In this document: positions 45,101-56,759 of the stretch, in pieces
Position numbering within the stretch: position 1 is the first letter of the stretch
Layout: the number at the start of each line of letters is the position of its first letter
From: Dicyema japonicum
Lineage: Eukaryota; Dicyemida; Rhombozoa; Dicyemidae
Reading direction: 5' to 3'
Assembly (NCBI GenBank): GCA_011109175.1
Contig: RDEW01000004.1
Location: forward strand, 706,030-770,029
Length of the DNA: 64,000 bases
Notes under the pieces: generated by a model
What the model saw: the letters and a program-made list of their open reading frames with translations, nothing else
What the model was told of the DNA's origin: nothing
The model's database searches: none
Program-made: the position numbers and the translations under genes

Positions 45101-47023
45101 CTAATCAATATCATCATAATCTGGGGGAGGATATTCAAATGACCCTAATATAGACGAAAGGATATCCAATGTTCGATATCTCCAGTTCTAGAAAATCAGC
45201 AAATCATCTCACCTCTATATCATCAAGCACACCTCTGGAAAAAGTCTCCGGTTCCTTACCCACTCTAAAATACAGCAGTTAGAATTTTACAAATCGGGGG
45301 AAGCCTTTCTGGAATCAACCGGGGGTAGTGGGTCATAATCAACGACTATTTCACCAAACTTTATACAGTACTACTGATTCAGATAAAAAATACATTCACA
45401 TAATTCAAGGTATCAGGGATCTTTTCCAAAAAAATATGTCGACCAACAGAACGAGGCAAATACTTGTAGCTTTCAACGTCATTCACAGTGAGAATCCCAG
45501 AATCCAACGCGTTCTCCTCCATTAATTTAGTGAGGGACAACTCAAACAGACAAAAAACGGGGGAAGAACTGTCTTGAAAAAAATAATCGATCCTCTGGGA
45601 GTACATAATTATCAAAGCATCAAGAAATATGACATCACTACCAAATATCACAAATAAAATAACGTTTTAAACTGTCGGGGTAAATATAGCTTGTGCCAAG
45701 TCGGCAAGTTGGGGATCCAAGTGAGGAAAGTGGGGAAGCTCCGGATGGCCGAACAGCACTAGGAGTACAAAGCAGAAATAAACTCCCAAAACAGCCTTTT
45801 CTTTGTCCCCAGTGAATAAACGAGCGATGGGGACGGAGAATGCAAAATTCGGTAACAAATGCAAGTTTTTAACATCCTCAAGTAAACCAAGATAAAATAC
45901 CTTAAAATTTTCGTAAAAATTTATCAAAAATTGATATTCTTTAGCTTTGAGAGCTAGATGGTCGATTATTAGCAACATTCCCAGATTATCCTCGAAAGGA
46001 TCCAAGCTAGGGTCAATAAGAGGGTTACGTAAATATGACTTTGGCAACTTCTAGTGCTGTTCTATAACAAAATTTATTTCTTGAAGCCTCCATGTATCTG
46101 TAGAGAGTATAAAATAAAGTTCTATTCTCTTCCACAGCGAAATCAAGGATCCTTATTTGCCCAGATGAATTAACAGGAGATGTGATATTAAAATGGACAT
46201 CAAAGTTCATTTTGAATATAAATAAAGCCAATTCTAATGATTATTTATGTTGGCAACCCAAAATATCAATAGATTCTCTAGAATCTTCTATAATTACGCG
46301 GGAAATAAAGAGCAAAGTGTTGATGTGGAATGGACATTCTTTTCGTAGATTCTTAATGATAAATAATGCTACAATCAGGGAGTCATAGTCATTGTTCGTG
46401 ACACTCGATCTGAATACCTCCTCGGCACTTTGGTACTGCTTGTTGTGGGTAATGACAAATTTGCATCCTTCTGTCATCTTCATTTGAATTCCTAGTGGTC
46501 AAATTATACACAAACCCGGGTTTTTATAACTATGATGCCAATCTTGCCTTACTGTGCCAAAAATGTGTCTCTTTGGGTTTTCATTCTCACTAGTTTTAAA
46601 AAAAACACGACCTTCTGAGAGTACGCACATTTTCTGTCTGAAAAACCTGTCTGCGTTCGTTTTCAAGGTTAAGTTTTCTAGAATCAATTTTGACAAATTT
46701 TTCTATTCTTTCAGCAAAGGAAAGCTCTTTTTCGATAAATTCAACAATTTTGGGGGGTTCTGGCAATTTTGACTAAAATATATAAGATTGGAGAACCTTC
46801 TTATTTTTATGATACTTTTTGAAGACTTTAACCTCGGTTTCCACGTCTTCCTGTGGGTCGTAGCTGCCCTCGGAGAATTCTTGTTCCAACTAAAGTAGGT
46901 TGTAGATAATACAAGGTCAAAGTTGAACGATGGCTTGATACTTTCTTCACTCTCTGATTGAGAGGAAGATTGGTCTTGGGCAGAGTTCTCCTTTTCTATA
47001 AGATTCACTAGTCTTCTAGACAT
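45101..47023 (-). CDS. TCF25: TCF25 (Nulp1/Rqc1), ribosome quality-control factor
   Basis: TCF25/Rqc1 works with listerin (Ltn1) in ubiquitin-dependent clearance of stalled nascent chains. Start ATG 47023-47021 gives MSRRLVNLIEKENSA; the stop is at 45103-45101 after EYPPPDYDDID. Introns 46890-46912 (23 nt), 46773-46796 (24) and 46492-46515 (24) join conserved text such as NPGIQMKMTEGCKF. Family landmarks are ENRTLFYTLYRYMEASRNKF, RTALEVAKVIFT, LLIIDHLALKAKEYQFLINF, LHLLPNFAFSVPIARLF, LPRSVGRHIFLE and YDPLPPVDS. Several other introns were not fixed. It is shorter than human TCF25 (676 residues), mainly in the N-terminal basic region. The gene starts about 160 bp from a divergent gene. Confidence 0.9.
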
Positions 47024-47182
47024 TATCGCTTTTAGGTCAGACTCACAAACGAATGTATAATTTAAATATAATATAAAATATTAATATTAGAAATTTAAAA
47101 ACATATTTATTAAAAATATAAATTATTTATTTTTTTAGCATTTTGTGTTAAAAGTTATATTAATATATTTGACTTGTAGAGA

Positions 47183-47517
47183 ATGCCCTTGGATACGAAG
47201 GAACCTTTGGAAACTACCGGATTATCTTACTCCCATCAGACAATCGTCATGACCCCGTAATAAGAGAATTGTCCGAACAGCAGAAGGAAACACGTTCGAA
47301 ACTGGGAAGTTCAAATTCGAATAAAAGTGCATCAAAGAGAAAACGTAATCAAATATCACATTTGATAATAAAACGATTGAATTACGATCGAATTACCTCT
47401 GGCACAAATATTTGGACGACAAGGCTACTGAAATTGAAAACTGTCAGTATGAAAGACGAGTGTGGGCGAAGATGGCGAGGAGGATGGCTTAAGCGAATTC
47501 CTTTTAGGGCTACATGA
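47183..47517 (+). CDS. Small Lys/Arg-rich protein, unknown
   Basis: Divergent from TCF25 across about 160 bp, so the two may share a promoter. Two readings exist. ATG CCC at 47183 gives MPLDTKEPLETTGLSY, joined by a 24-nt intron (gtaataag...gaacag) to QKETRSKLGSSNSNKSASKR. Without an intron, the open frame ALGYEGTFGNYRIILLPSDN leads into SEQQKETRSKLG. In another frame the 3' part (about 47395-47496) reads NYLWHKYLDDKATEIENCQY and ends ERRVWAKMARRMA, which looks like real coding sequence and implies one more unplaced intron or indel. Family unknown. Confidence 0.45.
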
Positions 47518-48493
47518 AGGAGCTTTTAACTAACTAGCTTGTAGTGAAGTATGGCAACGTACGAGATTGCCGTTTGTGTGGTCCACGGTGGCGTCAGGTG
47601 TTTCCCTACAAGAAAAATGACTACTCTCCCCCCATTTTGATCCTTTGCCAGAGGATAACTCTCCGAAGTCATTTTACTTTCAGGCGATGTTGAATTGAAT
47701 AAGAGGGAAAGTACTAAAGTTACGGACATACCTCAAAAAACAAAATTTCGACGTAGTTGCCAGCCAAGAAACCAGATTAACACCTTCCTCCATAATTCCC
47801 TCCTTTCCGGGATACAACTGCATCTGCGTGGATCGGTTAAACCGGATTGACAGGGAGTCTCCTGCTCATTACCAAAAACGGTTTGCATTATAAAGATACC
47901 ACAGATGACCTCGAGGCGACAATTCAAGATGGCGTATCAGAAATATCTGGAATTATCTTTTTTGGAAAGACCATCATTGCCAACATACATGTCCCATTCT
48001 CTCCGACCCTATTAGAGGACGGTCCCTATTAGAACAATTCTCTGCCTTGTCTATTCTTAACAACCGAAGACCCACACTATGACCCCTTATAATGATAACG
48101 AATATTTTACCTCTCCGGACCTTACACTATCCATCGGCCATCTCATGGTAGTAGACTACGATTTTAATCCAATCATCATCAGGATCAAGAAACCCTTTCC
48201 ACACATGAACAAAACTATGTTTTTTTCAATTACAAGAGGGCCAACTGGGAGGGATACGCCAACTTCACCGACACAATACTACAAAACTTTGATGCTAAAC
48301 TGTTCAAATCAATTGATGAAGCTGTCAAGGCGATCTTATTGGGTAGAAAACTATTTATTCCGAAATGCTCTTTCAAACTCTACGAAGAAAATCTGGATCG
48401 GGAGATAAAAATTCTCATCAAAGAAAGGAACCTTCTTAAAAAGAATCTCTTTCCTATGTCCGACGGAAGAAAGCAAATCAAGAACCTCAGTGA

Positions 48494-50622
48494 TACTATG
48501 TCACAGGCGCTCGCGTTACCGAGCGCTACGCGTTGCACTAGTGGACTTTGAAAAAAAATCAAAAAAAATTTTTTTGATTTAATTTATCAAATTAATATAT
48601 ATAATTTGACCTAACTACTGCTAAAAGTAAGAATTTTTTATGAAATTTTAGAATTTCTTACAAGTATAATTGATAAGAACTTGCTTTAAATATATAAACA
48701 AAATTATTTTTTTACTGTATATAAAAACAATTCTAAGTGCTTCTGTCAGAGTTTTAACGTTAACTCCAAACTAAAAAAACTATGAGAATTATCTGGCCGA
48801 TTTTTGAATGAGGTTTATTGTTATTTCCCAGAGCTGCAAACGCTTCTTAAAAAGATATTGGGAAAAATGTTTTTTTCATTAATTTAGAAGTAAGATCATG
48901 TAAAATTGTTCATCTTTGTAATGATCATGGAAGGTTGGTAAAACTAATAGGTACGGCACTAGGCCTCATAAACATGATCGACGTCCTGGTATAGAGTGTA
49001 GAATCCTCTTGACAAGGGTGTTACAGACCATTAGCGACGAGAGATATACAGGGAGAGAAATTCTTTTATTCTCCCGAGCACAAGCCTCTCCAGAATTTTT
49101 GACATTGAACATAGCAGTGACACCGGTCTAAAAGACGCTGGATCCTCTTTCGATCTTCCTGGTTTCAGTAGTGGCCGTATTAGAGCCTGTTTCCATAACA
49201 ACGGTATCACATTCTGATTAATTGAATGGTTGAATATCGACGTTAGAAAAGGACTTCATGTGCTCTTTGTGTGAAATTTTAGTATAGAATTTTATTAAGT
49301 TGTTCACATCACTTTGAACATAATCCTCCTCTGTTGAAACTTCATCGCCTTTTGCCACATTTCGAATAGCTTTCCACACCTCTCCCGTAGTGCGATTTCT
49401 ATTCACCATTGTAAGCTCACGATTCCACTTCGACCTTTGGGCCTTGAGCTCTTTTGCCTTTATTTCATTATTCAATGTTCTGATCCGGAGTTTCATATCC
49501 AAGGTTATTCGGTTAGATTTTTTAAGCCGATTTCGTTCTTTAATCAAGGCCGTCTTCCCTAGACCACTCGACGAATTTAAGTATTGTTTGGGTATAGCCC
49601 TTGATCTTGCTTCCAAGATTATTTGGGTAAAGTAGCTGATGGCATTCTCCAGAGAAATAAAGCTATCCAAGTAACAATTCTTCATTTTATCTTCTAAAAT
49701 TTCACGATACAATTTCCAGTTAGCACATTTGTAATTGTAGCTACTAGGAATTGTTCTCACGTTGGCCTTTCTTTTGATCTTCAGCACAATTGGATTATGG
49801 TCGCTTCTTGTTTCGTAGAGGACTGACCAATCAATTTTTGATGAAAGCGACGATGAGCAGAGTGTTACGTCCGGAGAGGTAGGTTTATCTGTCTCTCTCA
49901 GTGGTGTCCTTGTATTTCTCGATGGATCATTCAATATCGTTAGGGAGTCCGTTTGCAATAATAATAATTTCCCTCTCATGTCAGCTAGTTGAGTTGACAG
50001 CCATAATGGATGCTTCGCATTCAAATCCCCGCCGATGATGATTTCATCGAAGGAAGACAGTCTTGATAGGTTTGGCATAACATAACTCTTCGGACAGGAA
50101 CCAGGAGGCGGAACGTAGATATTCACAAGGCATAGTCTTCTTTCCGTTGTCCAGAGCGAGATTCCAATTATTTCTGTTACATCATCATCCCCAACAAGTT
50201 TCCTCATTTCCGAGAAAATGTCTCTGCATTTCAAGTTCTTTTTGAATAGAGTGAGCAGACCTCCACCTCTTTTTTCTTTACGGTCCTTCCTGATAGCTTT
50301 GTATCCTGGGAATGTAGGAGTAGGGTCATTAAAAGAGAGTTTGGTCTCTTGATTCATCGCAACGTTAATCTCCTGACAAGCCAAGAGTGAGCGGAGTTCC
50401 CTGATTTTTCCTTTAATTCCATTTATGTTTAGCTGGAGAGCCGTAAAGTGTTTTTCTCTTCTGTTGCGTTTTCCAAAAATATTTAAATTAGAATTTTTTT
50501 AATTTTAAATATAATAAATGAGAAAAACATGTATAAAGTTTAATAAAAAATGCTTGAAATTATAAATTTGAGCATTATGTAACGCGTAGCGCTTGGTAAC
50601 GTGTAGCGCCTGTGACATACTA
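48494..50622. mobile_element. Ginger-type element with TGTCACAGG ends, carrying a LINE
   Basis: Element 48499-50617 (2119 bp) with TACTA at 48494-48498 and 50618-50622. Inverted ends begin TGTCACAGGCGCT and contain AGCGCTACGCGTT, similar in style to the ends of the element at 42778-44487. No integrase remains. The interior is AT-rich sequence plus a minus-strand Jockey fragment. Because outer bases overlap between duplication and end, the duplication could be read as up to 7 bp (ATACTAT). Confidence 0.75.
48960..50470 (-). mobile_element. Jockey-like LINE endonuclease and start of reverse transcriptase
   Basis: The minus-strand frame starts near 50460 with FTALQLNINGIKGKIREL and runs to about 49220 without a break over most of its length. 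Catalytic residues of the APE endonuclease are present: MNQETKL (Glu), GGDLNAKHPLW (Asp/Asn) and TRSDHNPIVL (Asp-His). The linker and the first reverse-transcriptase residues follow. The text after 49218 continues in broken form to TTETRK and then stops resembling the family. The reverse-transcriptase core is missing. Confidence 0.8.
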
Positions 50623-52489
50623 TCACCGAGAAACTCAATGGGAAAAACAAATCAAAATGCTTAGAAAAGAAAAATCTACCCAACGCATGCCGTGACAAAG
50701 TTCGGCAGTGCACAATCTCAGAACAGAAAAACCAACATGAATTGAACAAACTTATGAAATATTATGCCGGTATCAGTCACAAGAAATTCCTGAGGATAAC
50801 CCCGTATTTTGCACCCACAAGACAAAAGAAATCAAGCTCACCTATCAACATTACCCACATTGAAGTTGCGACGGAGATTGCTAATACAAAATCATCCCTA
50901 TCCTGTGGACCGGACCGGATTCCAGCAATCATGCTAAAACACCTGGGTCCCATCGGAATCGAAGCAGTCACGAACATCTTCAACTATTCCGTTAACCAAA
51001 ATCAAATACCAAAATCTGGAAACATTCCACATACCCCGATTCTCAAGCCGGGCAGGTCGAAGAACGGCCCTTCCTCCTATAGACCCATCTCTCTACTATG
51101 CTCTACCTTGAAGGTCTTAAAAAGCTCATACTTCGTTTGATCACCCCTGTTCTCCCTCTTACTTACCTACAACATGGTTTCAGGAGCAATCGCTCTACTT
51201 CGACATACCTTACCTCATTAACTCAGTTCATAATTGAAGGATTTGACACTAAACCACACCTCAAATCAGTTATATGCTCTCTCGACCTTCAGAAGGCATT
51301 CGATTCAGTCTCAAGAAGGATCCTTACCTTAAAAATATTTCTACCAGTCAATTCCAACATAAAACTGTGGCTTTCCAACTTTCTCAGCGGAAGGAGAGGA
51401 CGGGTCTGTATGAATGGATCCAGGTCGGTCTTAAGACTTTTTCCAAATGGAGTTCTCCAAGGCTCTTCTTCAGAGTTGTCGGCTCTCCGTTGTCTCCGGA
51501 CCTTTTCAACCTGTTCCTGTCCGACCTGCCTAATCCGGAAGCCAAAAATACAATTGCCCTTGCAGACGATCTGCTCATTGGAGCACGCGATCAAGATGTG
51601 AAACGTGCAACAAAGAAAGCCCAAGAACTCCTTGAAAAATGCAAAATTGGCTAAAACACAACCGTCTGGACATTTCCCCTGAGAAGTCATCTTCCACTCT
51701 GTTCACATCGGATAACAAGATCTATTGACTTGTATATTGGCAACACGAAGATCCCTTTCACAAAAAAACTCAAAGATTTTGGGTATCACTTTCGATACCC
51801 ATATGTGTTTCCCCCCATATTGAAAAGACCATCGGGACCTTCCAAAGGAAAATTGGACAGATCAAATCGCTATTTGGAGGTCTAATAAAGAATCCTTTTC
51901 CACCCATTGGATCCTTATACAAACAATTCATCGAGCCGACCATTGCCTATGTCTGCGTTTCATGGGGAACAAACCTCTCATGGACGAACTCTCTGAAAAC
52001 CGATGCTGTGTACGCCAGGCGGCTACGTCAATAAAACACTTGGCAAAACTTTGAAGAATTATCACTCTCTACTCTCGACCATCTTATCCGCGAAAATGGA
52101 AAGGGTTTCGTATACCTTCGAAAACTGAAGTACCTATTACAGAAAGACGAGTCCACCCATAAAAACAGAAATAGAAAATACATCACGTCGGAGGAATATA
52201 TGGGAAACACTACCTCCCGCCCAATCCATCGCTGTGCTGGATCAAAAGTCCAACATCGGGAAAAGTTAAGGAGCCTCTTCAGAGTTGTCGGAATCACCTA
52301 ATTAATTAGTTCCTTTAATTAACTGTTGGTGTTTTGGGTTAATAATAGAATTTTGACGACCACGCTGTTACCAGTGATTCACCACAACAGAACCGGATTG
52401 TCTTCAGGGACTCAAACTCAGCTAAAAAATAAGTAAAGAACACTTTTGACTTCATTCTTTTATCCCATCGATTTTTTTCTTAAATAAAT

Positions 52490-52565
52490 CTTGTGTTCTG
52501 CCTAAGCGGAGGTTTAAGTAATGCAAACAATACTATTCATCGACAGAAGGGCCGATAATAAAAAT
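52490..52565 (+). repeat. Dispersed repeat, other copy at 9200-9275
   Basis: Shares 'cttgt.t.ctgcct' and gaggtttaagtaatg.aaaca with the copy at about 9205-9265. Short and of unknown type. Confidence 0.4.
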
Positions 52566-53523
52566 AATAATTTGAAGACAGCTAGAAGGGCATTTTTAGA
52601 GAGGAGTTAATTTTGTATTGAAAAACTAGTGATAGTTCAGTGAACAAATTATACAGTTTTAACAACTAGAAAGTAGTTATTTTATTCCCACGACTTTATT
52701 GATGCAGTGTTTCCCCTCTGGAACGCCATGGAGACCAACATGATGGGATATTGCGTTTCACTGTCATCTTGATTTCTGAGGGAGGTCATACGTCCAAGTT
52801 TCTTGAGGAAGACTAAAGACTTTTTGATTATTGCTCCGGTTTTATCGACAGCAATCGCGCGGAAGGCACATCGGTAGAAAACTCCACTGTTTTCTTTAGC
52901 TCTCTATGTTTTTTCGATGATGTGGGTGGAGAAGAGAGAGATTTGCTTTATGCTTTTTGTGCGACCTAAAAAATGAAGTAGATGAAGCAAAGGGCCCATA
53001 TGCTCTTCTCAAATTTGCATCGTTAAGGGAACCGTGGAAGCGTTGCTTTGAAGAAATTGTCTGCGACGCTGCACAAGAAACGAGATCTCAATTTTTAAGT
53101 TTGAATGATAAAAAACGATAATGTCTAGATGATTGGTGAATCTAAAATAGGAACTTCGACGATAACCAATCCTCCTCGATCAGAAGAGAGTATCAGCCAT
53201 AATTCAATCTGTCAACTAGCAAAGTGGTTAATGGCCGGAGTTGAAATGGTGACTTATCTCTATGCCCCTTCTTCTCATAGGCAAGGTGACGGAATCTGAT
53301 GACATCGGAAGCTCAAAGTTCAGAATAAAGGAAGTGTCGGATGCACGTAACCTCTCCCGAACTTCGGGAATCATCCGTCAGAAGCTGCACCGACAGAATG
53401 ATAATTAATACGATTGCTAGTAATTTTTGTCCCCTAGTTTACCAAAGAGAGGTTAGACAATTCCACCCACGTGTGTGAAGGTAATCGTATGAAATAAATA
53501 ACAACACATATATTAAAATAATG
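52566..53523. other. No gene recognised downstream of YIPF5
   Basis: Mixed sequence. A T-rich stretch and several AT-rich spacers; no motif identified on either strand. Confidence 0.3.
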
Positions 53524-54255
53524 TCATAACAGTGCTACGACAGCAATGAAAGAATAAAATAAGGCAGTCGCATATAAGACGGGGTAAAAACAATCTGAGA
53601 GTCTGAAAGATTCAACGAGTGCACGTGTGGATGAAACAGCACTCCACAACACGAAAATAGGACCAGTAACCAATCCAAACCAAGTGATAGCTCGTCTAAC
53701 AATAAGTAACCCACATCTACCCAGTAAGCGAGACTAAAGCAGAGAGTAAGGTCAGAACTGTCAAGGGAGAGACGGAGTAACCGATAACGGAAATAACAAA
53801 GAAGAATGAACGATCGACCGTGGGATCACCATCACTTAAGTAAATCATAAGAAAACGGTTCACTCATCAAATTCAGTAGGGAGTAGAGCCCAACAGATCC
53901 CATGACGAAAAAGGCATAAACGTAGTTGAGACGCATGATTCCTGACTAAGCAATAAATACTCGAAATACCAATAATAGCGAAAAGGCAAACACGGAGATT
54001 ATCAGGGAAGCACCTAAAAGGTCGAAGCCTGTGGAGGATGATTGGTTCTTGAATGGATGTAGCACGTGCAGAGAATTATACAATATTTGTTTTGGGTATA
54101 TTTCTAGTTCATCCAAAAGAGATTCTTCCACCTCAGGAATGACGTCATTTATTATGTTTGGGGTAAAATAGGTCGGATTATACGTTTGAAAATTATTGTG
54201 TTGAAGGTAATTTATGCTTGTGGTAAATAATTAATTCATACTCGTTGTAATTCAT
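53524..54255 (-). CDS. YIPF5: YIPF5/Yip1-family ER-Golgi membrane protein
   Basis: Yip1-domain proteins act in ER exit and Golgi traffic with Rab GTPases. Start ATG 54255-54253 gives MNYND, then intron 54217-54241 (25 nt). Landmarks are EESLLDELEIYPKQILYNSL with HVLHPFK, a first membrane span, intron 53946-53969 (24 nt), LNYVYAFFVMGSVGLYSLLN, then DGDPTVDRSFFFVISVIGYS. Intron 53696-53720 (25 nt) precedes the last spans ending ALFYSFIAVVALL. Between LLNLMS and DGDPTV the frame needs a 28-nt intron (53836-53863) with non-standard ends (GT-AA or TG-AG); the canonical 29-nt choice breaks the frame. With it the protein is 209 residues with about five membrane spans, against 257 in humans. Confidence 0.9.
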
Positions 54256-54524
54256 CAAGGATTAAAAATTCCCCACAAAAACAAATACGTGGAGTATTTT
54301 TAAAATTAATTAATAATTTCAAAATGACAAAAAATAATTTAAATTTAAATTATTTTTCGATTTGGTTCTCACAACTGTGGTTCTGAATAGCGTTGTGGTT
54401 AGTGATGTTTTTATGAGCAGAGTTGTTTATATTTTATTTTATTTATTTATTAAAACCAAAAATCACCGACAAATTAAATAACTACATAGTCGTCAGGTGA
54501 TTCCGGCCGCCTTGACTAGCCATC

Positions 54525-55210
54525 TCATTCTTGCTCGGTGTTCCTCCCGCGTTCCAACGCATTTTCGGATTGGGTGGGGTTTCTAACTTTTGGGGGGTAA
54601 TGCTCCGGTTTTCTCACTAATTCCTTAAAAGGTATAAGGTTTAAAGGTGTCTGGAAAAACCTTTGCAGAGCCTTAATGGCCATTTTTAGGAATGTGTTGA
54701 TTTTTTCCATATTCGAGTTTGATAGTTTGGTTCCCCATGCAGCACACCCGTAAGTTGGAGACGGTTGAATATACTGCACGTAGAGCGAGTCCAAATTTGA
54801 GGTGAAACACCCCTTATATTGTCCAAGGAGTGTTTTAACAAAATTTAGCTTTCGTTGTACCGAGGAGATGACGTTGTCGATGTGTTTGCTGAAGGTCAAG
54901 AGTGGGTCGTATGTTACGCCCAGTATCTTGACCGAGTTGGTCGTGGGGATTGAGCTTCCATTTATGGTTACACATAGAGCGGAGTTTGTCAACCTTCTGA
55001 TTGTTGTATAAGACTTTTTGGGACTTGTATGTAAAATGTTCTTAATGAGCCAGCAGTTCAGATCGTCCAATGAAGCTTGTAGCCGGTATACAGCAGTATG
55101 AACGCACGGTTATATCACCCGCAAATGTCAGAACCAGAGTATCGTCACTGATAAGGGAGGGCATATCATTTAGGAATAGGTTAACATGTGTGGTGACAGT
55201 GGAAATCTTG
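54525..55210 (-). mobile_element. Jockey-like LINE, reverse-transcriptase thumb and tail
   Basis: The minus strand reads HVNLFLNDMPSLISDDTLVL followed by FAGD in place of YADD. Next come CWLIKNILHTSPKKS, VKILGVTYDPLLTFSKHIDN, SLYVQYIQPSPTYGCAAWGT and MAIKALQRF. The tail is frameshifted near PFKELVRKPE. Confidence 0.75.
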
Positions 55211-55524
55211 AGGGACCCCATTTGGAGAGAACTTGGTCACTGACCTAGCTTTTCCAGCAGGAAATTAGAAATCCAGATTTTCAGGTTGTGTTTATACGTG
55301 GGTAGCGAAAGGGGGTTAATGAAATCTTAATGGAGAATGACCTCCCAACGTCTTTGACCTATTCTTCTAAGATAGCTATATTCTTCTAAGATAATGATAC
55401 CAACATTCTCATCCACAAGACAATTTGTGCTGGTTACCGATGTGAGACTACTGGAACCTAAGATTTATCAGATTGACTATCTGTCGCATAAAAGCACCAC
55501 TCGAGGTTCTATGGGGGAGTGACA

Positions 55525-55640
55525 TTTGGTAATAATAGATGCGTGGAACCTTCAGCCTCATAGCAGCGAGATTAGAACCAGGAACCATCAGGAGTTTGCC
55601 AAGCACTAATGACACTGAGTTATCCCGGCAAAATTGTCCC
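55525..55640 (-). repeat. tRNA-derived SINE copy
   Basis: The minus strand reads gataactcagtgtcattagt (A-box-like), then gatggttcctggttctaatc (B-box-like), then ctcgctgctat and ggttccacgcatct. Parallel to the copy at 41595-41690. Confidence 0.5.
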
Positions 55641-55879
55641 AGCTATACTCCGTATCAAAGGAATTCCATGCTAGGTAAAGATATCTTATAGAACACCTGT
55701 GCTTCTCAGTAACACTACAGACGAGTCTAATTGGGACAGAACAGTAGGAAAAGTATGGTTCGGAACTCTGAATGAGGGAACCTGTCTCTCAGATCATAAG
55801 TATGTCACTAAGATATACTAAGCTTCCGTGATATTATTAAAGACCTATGATTCAGCCTTTTGGGAACCTAAGTGGATCA

Positions 55880-56180
55880 ACCCATTGCACTGAATACTTG
55901 GGTCTCTCTTAAGACTGAAGTGGCTATTGCGGATATAGAAGCGTTATATAAAGATACTCCATGGGGGCCCTAAGGACGCACGTTGGAATTTGTTAGGTCA
56001 CATTTTAAGAATGGGCGCGCGTCTGAAAATGTCATCATGGGAGACCACTTTGAATATCGGGGGAATGATTCTGTGGACTCCCACATACGGCGCTTCCTGA
56101 AGTTTTTAATTTGAGGCTCATAAAGAGAGCACTGATGGACTGTAAGCCTGTTGATATGAGGAATCTGGCCTCAAATATAT
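55880..56180 (+). mobile_element. LINE relic, C-terminal tail
   Basis: The plus strand reads RWNLLGHILRMGARLKM and later the RALMDCKPVDMRNLAS tail, similar to 41420-41590 and 61790-61930. Frames are broken. Confidence 0.5.
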
Positions 56181-56759
56181 GAAAGCGAAATCAATCAGTG
56201 AATCATCCATGAGGAGCACGTGTGAATTATAACTTATATGACATTGAGTACAACAAACAATTTTAATAACATTTAAACTTTGATTTTATATACAAAAATG
56301 GCCCTAATTACAATTACAGGTATATTCCGTCAATCACCCATCAACTTTATTTCACAGCCGTCATCAAGGTCATCAGAGTTTGAGGGACATATTTTATTTT
56401 TCTCAAATAATAGACATCTATTAAAATCAATCTGACTACTACCGTGGGTGGAATTGAGCACTTGGCTTACGTCCAATCAGTCGTAGTAAGGAAAAGCTCT
56501 GAGAATATTGTAATTGAACCCAAACAAGGAATAAAGTCGTCCGATGAAGAGTTCATCTCTGCTTCCACTAATTTGAGGAACTGACACGTGGTAGTTCCGA
56601 AAGCATCCTATTGGTGACTTGGACGTGAAGAGGGGCCAGGGTGAGTTGTTTAACCCCTCTAAGGGGAAAAGGGTGATTCCCATAGATTCGGACGAATAAA
56701 TTGTTGTTTATACTTTGTTCTTATTTTAAAAAATTATGTTAAAAAATGAATATTAGTTT
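56181..56759. other. Intergenic, no gene seen
   Basis: AT-rich 3' flank of the SLC46-like gene. A short minus-strand frame (56477-56683) has no recognisable feature. Confidence 0.3.

Larger units (their letters stand above)
47750..52298 (+). mobile_element. Jockey-like LINE, split by a transposon at 48499-50617
   Basis: The endonuclease part at 47870-48490 reads ISGIIFFGKTIIANIHVP and FTSPDLTLSIGHL. After the insertion the text continues SDTITEKLNGKNK, then the reverse transcriptase: GPDRIPAIMLKHLG, SYRPISLLCSTLK, HGFRSNRSTSTYLTSL, VICSLDLQKAFDSVSRR, FPNGVLQGS and IALADDLLIG, where YADD has become LADD. The C terminus ends HREKLRSLFRVVGIT at 52298. Several frameshifts. Removing the insertion restores one element. 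Confidence 0.8.
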
